A stretch of 64,000 nucleotides of DNA, from contig CM050453.2 in the NCBI GenBank assembly GCA_027563935.2, forward strand, positions 85,410,665 through 85,474,664. The letters are read 5' to 3'. A program made the position numbers and the translations under genes. The stretch's first letter is position 1, and the number at the start of each line of letters is the position of its first letter. The notes under the pieces were generated by a model. The model ran no database searches, had not been told where the DNA came from, and worked only from the letters and a program-made list of their open reading frames with translations. This DNA is from Costus lasius (lineage: Eukaryota > Streptophyta > Magnoliopsida > Zingiberales > Costaceae). Of this stretch, positions 56,462 through 64,000 are shown piece by piece.

Positions 56462-59400
56462 TTCTCCCCTACCTGAGGTGGTTGTTGTCCTCAGTGACTC
56501 GAGGTAGCTCTTGAGCTCCAACCTCTCAAACCATAACTCTAAAGCCTCATACCAAATGGCTTCTTCCTTAGGTATTCCACTCCCAATGAATGAGAAACAC
56601 CCGTTGTTTACTCATTCAATTGTGACCTAAGAGTCGATAACCTCAAATCTCGACAATCCTTAGATCGAAACTCATTCAAACCATCGGAGAAGTATTGTTC
56701 GAAAGCTTTGTGCTAGGTTTCTTCCTCCATAGGGGATCCATCTCATCGGATGAGAAACTCCGTACATCAATCATCTTACTTTGCCCCAACACTTAGTGAT
56801 ATAAAATATCACGTATCCTTCGGTCGAACTTCGTTCGCACCATCAGTGGGGTTTGGTAAGACAATGATCGAGAAGGATCGTCCAGATCCAAGTGAAACTT
56901 CCCCAGGCTCACATGGAATGTAGGGTACATCTACATTCTGTATTGGAGTTTCAAACGGTATGCCACTGAGTCCACTCAACTCAGTATCTCACACGAACCG
57001 TCATATCTTCGGATAAGACCTCGGTGAGCCTCCCTCATCGGGATCTCCCTACAGATATGTGTGGTAAGTCGGAGAAGAACTAAGTCACCCACGACGAATT
57101 TTTTGATCCAACAACGACGGTTTGCATACCTTTACATCCATTGTGCAGCAAACTCCAAGCTATCTCTAGCCTCTCGGAGTGAATCGATTCATTCCCGAGC
57201 CTTTCGTTGAGTCGTAGGGCACTTCCTCGTGGAATCCCCTCGCATCACGTCAACGGAGGTTAGGGGCTAACTCCCTAACACTAGCTCGAAGCTCAAATGA
57301 GGTGGGACCTATAGATGTTGACCTTTGTAAGTCATAGGCATTCCATGCCACATCGATCTACTTCACCCAGTCATCCTGACTGGCAATCACATAGTGACGG
57401 GGCAGATCTTCCACAAGAGCATTCACCCGCTCAGTTTGCCCATCCGCCTGAGGATGATTGGCTATGGAGAAACTTAACTTGGACCAATATTTATTGAACA
57501 ACATGATTCAATAGTGTCCAGTAAGAAGAGCATCCCTGTCGCTCACGATATCCACTAGGATGTCAAAACGTTTCACCACATTTTGGAAGAATAGATCTAC
57601 AGCAACCTTTGTTATACGCTGCTTAAGCATTGGGATAAAGACCTCATCCATGGATAATCTATCCACGAATATCCGTGCTGAGCTCTCCCCATCAAACTTA
57701 GGAGACCCACTAATAAATTCCTTGGACACCCTCGTCTAGGACATCTCAGGAACAGGCAGTGGTTGTAATAACCCTGCCTCTAGTCTCCGATCGATCTTAC
57801 CTTCCTGGCAATTTCGGTAAGTGCGAACATACATCCCCATGTTTGCGCATGTATTGGGCTAATAGCACAGTCATGCCGACAGGACAATTTTCCCCTTTTG
57901 TCCTGGATGCCTTGCCCAAATTCTGTTATGGAGCTCCCTCAGTAGCTCCCGGCACAGTCCGCCCATTGATGGGACTAGTGGCTAATCGTCTCTGGCCAAG
58001 ATATATCATTTGGACCCAATTAAAAGTGTTAGATCATGTCCGACTTAACTTGCTGAACTTGCTTTTGATCCTCCATGTCAATAGCTGAGGCTGCTTTTAT
58101 TCTACCTAGCAGATCCCTTTCTACTCTAGATAGGGTACAACACATAAGGGCATAAGACTACTGAGCTTGTTAGGAACCACGTTGGCTTTACCCAATTTAT
58201 GTTCCCCTTGGAACTAGAATTCAACCCCCGAATCCCGGCTAACGTGCCTATTTTGCCGACAACTTCTTTTATGTGGTGTAGTGTTGTCGATCTTCAATGC
58301 CTCGAAAAGGTACTCCACGTCTGGAGATAGTGGGCTTCTACTACCTTTTCCTTCTCGTGGCCAAATGTCGTTGCTCAGTCCTACTAGCTTTCAACTCTCC
58401 AAAGCTAAAAGATTCCCATACTATGACTTATACCACCAATAGCTTGGCCCGAAGCATCGGTATGAAACTCAAAAGGCATACTGAAGTCAGGTAACTTCAG
58501 GATCGGTTCAGAGGCAATATGGACCTTCACTCCTGGAAGGCCGACTAACACCAATCAAACACTCCCATTTCGAGTTTCCTTTTAGCAGATTACTGACGGT
58601 AAGGCTTTCCTTGAACAACCTTTAATGAACCTTCGATAAAAGTTCACCACACCGAGAAAACTCCATACTCGGTTTAATTTGAGGGGGAGCGCCATTTCGC
58701 AATAGATTGCCCCTTTACCTTGTCCATGCGCACTTGTCCGTGGTCCATACCAAGACCAAGGAAAGAAATCTCATCCACCACAAATGAGCATTTCTCCAGC
58801 TCCAAACAGAGCTAGTTTTTCCCTCAACACTAGCCATATATGACTTAGGTGTTCCTCAATGCTTGAGGAGAAAACCACGATATCGTCCAAATACACAACT
58901 ACATAGTCATATAAGAAAAGGGGTCAACACTTACTCCTTAGATGACAAAATGTAGAAGGGATTTAATAGTTCAAAGGGCATCACTTTGAACTTAAGGACT
59001 CATATCTGGTTACCTATATGATTTTCTTTTTGTTGGTCTTAGTAAAACGAATTTGCCAATTAACCTACTCTGGCATAGAGAAAACTTGTGCTTCCCCTAG
59101 TCGATCTCTCAGATTAGGGATAAGTAGTATAAGATAACAATCTCTCACCATTACCTTATCCAAGGTTCGATAGCCAACTTAGAACCTTAGCGACCTGTCC
59201 ATCTTCTGTTAGAAGAGGACCAAGGCTCCATAAGGCAATACCATAGGCCGAATGAACCCAGCTTCTAGCAATCCACTCCATTGCTAAAGAAGCTCGGCCA
59301 ACTCCAATGGATAAATACAGTATGAGGCCTTTAGAGGAGGAGTGGATCCTATCACAAGCTCAATCTTGTGATCGATCCCTCTCCTTTAGGAAAAGTGTTT

Positions 59401-59580
59401 AGGAAGCTCCAAGGATAACTCGTCGGAGAATTCTTCCAACAAACCCCTCACCAACGAGGGGACCACTCTTTCGCAAGGAGAATCGTCAAGCCATGTCTCT
59501 CTACAACACAACCCTACTGCTAGGGTGTTACTGACAATAGAAACTCTCTATCTCAAGCATCACCTAGGCATACCGCTGGA
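56462..59580 (-). pseudogene. Element G3: decayed gypsy pol (RT to integrase)
   Basis: Minus strand. 59150-59420 resembles the RT N-terminus (AIDHKIEL-like, then LEAGFIRPM, LPYGALVLF). 58860-58920 reads YVVVYLDDIVVFSSS with the catalytic YLDD. 58600-58680 reads VWSFLGVVNFYRRFI. 57508-57729 is integrase core (FISGSPKFDG, VVKRFDILVDIVSDRDALLTGH). 57310-57480 reads [20 protein letters not shown] and DVAWNAYDLQRSTSIGPTSF. Domain order is normal. Many stops and frame shifts are present. The 5' side is cut at 59580 by element E. Confidence 0.75.
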
Positions 59581-60498
59581 TGTAGCGATCCGCAAGTACA
59601 CGAATTTATCAAAGTAATAAAAATGATTATCGTTCCCATGAGGATTACGTAGTTAAGTACTGACTTATTGACTTATTTGAATCTAGGCAGACTAAAACAG
59701 TGGTTGTTCTAAACTTCTAAGCACGAACAAACTTGAAAGTAGCGTTAAGAGGTTCAAATTCTAAAGGATCGGGATTTCATGGGTTCACCACACTGACAAT
59801 CATGAATCATTTAAAAGTAGCTAATTCTACAGAAATTATCAATCATGAAAGGAACTTTTCCTAGGGTACATATCACCTCCTCTCATTTTCGTGTGTAGAA
59901 GCCCCCGAAACCCTTCCAAAACCCTTCCTTTTATAGTCTAATCATTATAGAACCCATCTAGGAAGGTTTCTAGAGAGTTTGGTTCAATTCTGGTTCGGTT
60001 TGGAGTCAAATCAAGTGAGATATGTGAAGGGGCGGAAACTTTCACCGCCCGTGATGAGTTTATGGCTTCGGCCATAATTCTTTCTGTGTATAAAAACTCC
60101 TGCGCACAGAAATATTCACAGACCGTGAAGGATTCATGGGCTCATCCGTTAAAGTTTATGTGGACTTTTAGACTTAGCCGTTTTTCCGCCCTTCGAAGCC
60201 AAAAATTACGGCCAGCCTAATAATTACGGCCAAGGCCATGAAAGTTATGTTCTTCATTGTTTTCGCTCCAAATTTGATGTGTAAGCTCGTAATCTCCTCG
60301 GGAATCGTATTATGGCTTTAAATCTCCCAAAATCCATCATTTTTGAGCCCTTTTACCTACATTTTCATAAAAATCAAGAAAAGTGAAGATTCTATACAAA
60401 GTGAAGTAAAAACACTAAAAATTGTATAAAATCATTCAATTAAGCCCAAAATATGATCTAAAATATAGGCAAAAATATGGTATAATTGCAACGCATCA
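59581..60498 (-). repeat. Element E 3' LTR (918 bp)
   Basis: On the minus strand starts TGATGCGTTGC after GAGGACAAGCAAAATTTTAA and a GTCTAGGGTATT segment, and ends CTTGCGGATCGCTACA. CTATAAAA at 59929-59936 (minus) is a TATA box. Upstream, 60030-60250 holds spaced CGGCCAGCC / TACGGCC / TTCACCGCCCGTGA words, a loose version of the arrays in other LTRs. The leader hairpins of the other families were not found. Confidence 0.8.
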
Positions 60499-62079
60499 AA
60501 ATACCCTAGACTTAAAATTTTGCTTGTCCTCAAGCAATACCATAATATGTAAAGAGAATGTAAAGATAAGGAACACTCAATTGTTTTTGCCCCTAATAAT
60601 ATCCTTAGTCCACAAATTAAGTAATCAATCTTTCAAACTCAAGCAATTCAAGAAAAATCATAATAGAGATAAATTCCCAAGAGGTTATAATCCAAGAAAG
60701 ATAAAATTCATAATTCATATCATAATATTCATTCTTCACACATTAAATATCAGATACTTTCAACTTAATAAATCCATCTTACTCAATAGACAAAAATTTA
60801 TTTCAAGAATCTTGGTGATGTTAAAGATAATAGATTTTTAATGCAATTTAGTCTTTAAACTGTTATATGCTCTTTCCTGTTAGCATCATAACATTGTTTA
60901 AAGTATACCACATAGTAGTATAATATAACTCATAGTCTCAATCATGAAAGTCAGCGGAGTTGTCCACTTAACCTACAGCTTTCTCTTTTTCTCCATTTTT
61001 TTTCTTTTTTTTTTCCTGGAGAAAGCAGGTTAGTGGCATGGTATTTAAATCGTTGTTGATCTTTCTGCAAGAGGGTTAAATATTTATTTTTAAGATTTTC
61101 CCTCTATTACTTGATCACAACAGATTTAAAGTATACCAAACGATGGTATAATATAACTCATGACTTAAGATTTCTCAACTAGAAGAGTTGGAGCAAATCT
61201 CAATTTAAAGAAATATCACCAATTTTCTATTCATAAAAATTTTCATCAAGCAAAAATAGATAAATTAAATTTCAAGTATAAAAACACTATGCATATGTCG
61301 TATGAACATATAACAATACACATATGCATTTTATCAATACCATAATTGAATTTACTCAGTAATCTAAGTCTATATGAATTTTTAAAAATTCCCTAAGTCA
61401 TCAAATTAATTACTCTAAATGTTTCCTAAGAAAAATTAAAGATAAAACAAGTTTGATTATTCCTTAACAATCATAAACATTCAGAATACATATTTATAAA
61501 GCTTTAGGAAAAGCTAAATATATAGGGACACCCTAGATTTAAATTGTTGCATATGCATGAACATTAAAATCAATGAATGATAGATTTCAGAAAAAATGTT
61601 GCAAGAGTTCCCTTTATAATGTGGGCGAAAACCTGTTCAGTTATATCAAAACATAGAAACATGACCCAGAAAAATCTAGAAACTTTATCACAACCAAGAT
61701 ATCAACAATTTACACTGTAAACAAGTTTCAAATATCAAATGCTGTCATGTTTCACTATCAAAATCACATTCTATATATACTCACAAAGAGATTGTAGCAA
61801 GAATCAATGTCCGTGAATGATTCACGGTTGCACTCGTGATGGTCTCGTTAATCACTTTTCTCTCATATAAAGATTCTCCAAAAATTCCTACAAATAAAAC
61901 AACTTATCAGAAGATTTTCCATCAATAAAAATTCATCAATACATGCTGCAAAAATTCCTAAAAATTTAAATAAAATCAAAAACAAAAAACTAAGAATGCA
62001 AAAATTAATAAAATTCAAAAACTTTGGGCTGCCTCCCATAGCGCTTGTTTAAGGTCATTAGCTTGACCATAGCTTTATG
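60499..62079 (-). other. Element E 3' untranslated internal region
   Basis: Very AT-rich and non-coding. Two related hairpins, GTATACCA/TGGTATA (about 61132-61155) and a mutated copy (about 60902-60925), are each followed by ATATAACTCAT. A CCACTTAACCT/AGGTTAGTGG hairpin lies at 60962-61036. The doublet recalls those in the 3' UTRs of A, B and C. The conserved GCGCTATGGGAGGCAGCCCA motif lies at 62026-62050 (minus). Confidence 0.5.
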
Positions 62080-63443
62080 TCATGGTGGAGTTGGTGAATT
62101 TGTACCATAGTAGAGAGCATATAATCTTCTTCTTTTCCTTTGTCTCAAGAGTGTGCCCACCAATGTATATATCCAGTGAAATAGGTGGATCCGTCTCACA
62201 GTAATCAGTGCATGCATACAAAAATAAGAGTTAAAATCATGCAAAGAATAATCAATAATTTTCATATATTTATCCAAGAGTAATATCATGCATTCTTCCT
62301 TTAGATTTACATTAGCAACTGGAAGAAGATTAGAATTAAAATCAAAGAATTCATACCCTGGAGGAAAACTGAAATTAATATCAAAAAATTCATGCCTTAG
62401 ATTGTTCAAGAAACTTTCAAACTTCAAATTTGGTTTTTCTCTTACATCAATGTCAATGTGATCAAGAATCTCATGTATTATCATCTTTTGGGTATTTGTG
62501 GCTAGATTTGTATCAAATAATATTTCAGTCACGTCATCATCATTGTCCTTAAAATTACCACCTTCATCATCTGTCATGTAAATTTCTAATGAATTTTCCT
62601 GGAGAATAGGAATTGATGGTTCACAAGGTATTGGTGATGTAATATGCTCAGGATCCTCTTTCTCATCTTTTTCCTCAATTTTTTTTCTCTTTAGTGGGGT
62701 ATTCCATCCTAGCATTATCAAATTCATCCCCATCTATGTCACTAGTTCTTACTTGAGGATCCTTAAATTCATCATCTTTCTTCTCACAAGACTCCAAAAG
62801 TTCAAATTTTTCATCAAAACATGTCCCAAGTATTTGTGTTGCAAGACACTTCATTATGTGAGAGGGGACTAGATGGCTGGTAAAGTGTTGAGGAAGATAA
62901 ATCACAATCATCAAAATTTGAAGAAGGTAAATCATAATCAGGAGTCATGACTAATGATTGTTCCAACTCTACAAAATTCTCAGATTTATCATGAAGTTCT
63001 TCCTTTATATCATTTTTATCAGTGCCATAAATTATACTACAAATATCCTCACTTTGTTTGGTTATAGTAGCTATATATTTTTCAAGCATGGCTACTAAGT
63101 TGGATTCTTGATGTTCACTAAAGTCTGATTGTGGAATAAATGTTGGATCATTCTGATAAAACAAGTTTTCATGGTTCTCCCAACTTGGGTTATAGGTACT
63201 AGGGCATAAGTTAAAGCATGGAGGAATCCCTAATTGATATTCAGTAAAATCATGCCCATGAAATCCACAAATTTCGCAAATAACATATTTCAACTTATAG
63301 CATTGCATGCTTAAATGTTCATTACGTTGAGTCAAAGAATTTACCGTTACTAAAAAAGATTCTGATACATCTGTACCATATTCTCTTGTCATTGTCGGTG
63401 GCACATACGTCTGACCTGACCATTGACATTGGTTAAACATCAT
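62080..63443 (-). pseudogene. Element E Gag-like ORF, frameshifted
   Basis: Minus strand. The N-terminal piece 62814-63443 has the knuckle CEICGFHGHDFTEY, in which the fourth ligand Cys is replaced by Tyr, then NPSWENHENLFYQN and SNLVAMLEKYIATITKQSED, as in Athila Gag C-terminal halves. Acidic pieces follow in other frames (62675-62935, 62080-62733), ending RRLYALYYGTNSPTPP. The architecture (knuckle, acidic middle, basic-Tyr tail) equals the ORF of element C, and VNLKEECMILLLDKYMKIID parallels INLKKGLMILLSNKFRKIIE there. At least two frame shifts; non-functional. Confidence 0.65.
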
Positions 63444-63728
63444 ATTTCAATTTATGTAAATAAATTCACAAATATATAATGTAGAACAGGAAATATAAAA
63501 TATGTAGACAAGTGATTTTTGAGTTATCCTGTCCATACAATGTGTTAATCCAAAAAGAGAAAAATAAAATAAACTACCTATATCAAAAAAAATTGTGAAA
63601 AACAAATAAAAAAAAATAAAAACAAAAACAAATAAAAAAATAAAAACAAAACAAAAATAAAAATAAATAGAATAAAAAAAATGTCTAGTCTAGAAATCTC
63701 ACGATTAAATCGATATTGGTTGGTCTAA

Positions 63729-63746
63729 TCCCTAGCAACGGCGCCA
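63729..63746 (-). other. Primer-binding site of E (variant tRNA-Asp type)
   Basis: The minus strand reads TGGCGCCGTTGCTAGGGA, two differences from the tRNA-Asp complement in C and L, about seven bases after the LTR end. Confidence 0.75.
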
Positions 63747-63753
63747 AAAACTT

Positions 63754-64000
63754 AATAGCGATCCGCAAGTGCACGGATTTATCGAAGTAATAAAAAAGAT
63801 TATCGTTCCCACGAGAATTACGTAGTTAAGTACTGACTTATTGACTTGTTTGAATCTAGGCGGACTAAACTAGTGGTTGTTCTAAACTTCTAAGGACGAA
63901 CAAACTTGAAAGCAGCATTAAGAGGTTCAAATTCTAAAGGATAGGGATTTCATGGGTTCACCACACTGACAATCATGAATCATTTAACAGTAGCTAATTC
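63754..64000 (-). repeat. Element E 5' LTR (end part only)
   Basis: Matches 59583-59827 of the 3' LTR with few differences, for example ATCGTTCCCACGAGAATTAC against ATCGTTCCCATGAGGATTAC. It continues beyond the window. Confidence 0.85.

Larger units (their letters stand above)
59581..64000 (-). mobile_element. Element E: non-autonomous Athila-type element (5' LTR cut by window)
   Basis: Minus strand, with 3' LTR 59581-60498 and the start of an almost identical 5' LTR from about 63754. It has a primer-binding site and a 3.2-kb internal region with only a broken zinc-knuckle ORF. No protease, RT or integrase is found. It has the same plan as element C, but with a shorter (918 bp) and different LTR, and is inserted in the pol of G3. 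Confidence 0.85.

Noticed and set aside
60422..60841. 139-residue plus-strand frame in element E
   Set aside because: It crosses the 3' LTR/internal boundary of E against the element's orientation and is Ile/Lys/Asn-rich as expected of AT-rich DNA.

Overview
The window looks like a retrotransposon-dominated stretch of a flowering-plant nuclear genome. One ordinary gene is visible: a two-exon GATA-type zinc-finger transcription factor (31355-32584, + strand). Its GC-rich second exon sits in very AT-rich surroundings, which suggests a monocot, but the species cannot be named from sequence alone.

Left third (1-24100): nested LTR retrotransposons, mostly Ty3/gypsy of the Athila type. Their primer-binding sites match the 3' end of tRNA-Asp, and one carries an ATHILA-ORF1-like env-position region. 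A non-autonomous element C (3758-11287, +) sits inside the 5' LTR of element L (minus strand; internal part 1-2251, LTR 2252-3757 plus 11288-11377). L in turn interrupts the integrase region of element A (11378-16788, +), and A lies in the 3' end of another Ty3/gypsy element, G1 (16789 to about 18290). Next come the 3' part of an A-like element B (18300-21117) and an eroded gypsy integrase region G2 (21118-22650), itself hit by small inverted-repeat elements.

Middle (24100-34500): AT-rich DNA with no recognised genes, the GATA gene, and a 468-bp hAT-like element with an 8-bp target duplication (33849-34316).

Right (34505-53178): a large foldback structure. Its inverted arms enclose a 21-bp satellite. 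It was split by an LTR element M (34764-40574; target duplication AGGGT), which carries a solo LTR (36788-38679; AATAT), and by a largely complete Athila-like element D (41423-50065, minus; GATAT). Beyond it are a decayed Myb/SANT-like gene fragment, a foldback MITE, a GC-rich repeat, a decayed minus-strand gypsy pol (G3, 56093-59580) and a non-autonomous Athila-type element E (59581-64000+, minus).

The most striking unexplained signal is a set of RNA-hairpin candidates in the LTR leaders of C, D, A, B and L. They share a GNRA-type GAGA/GAAA cap but have different, compensating stems. A second is a recurring LTR layout: arrays of palindromic repeats with roughly 60-80-bp spacing just upstream of the TATA box, with a different core sequence in each family. 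No bacterial-type operon, CRISPR array, rRNA or tRNA gene was found. All alignments and identities here were made by eye.
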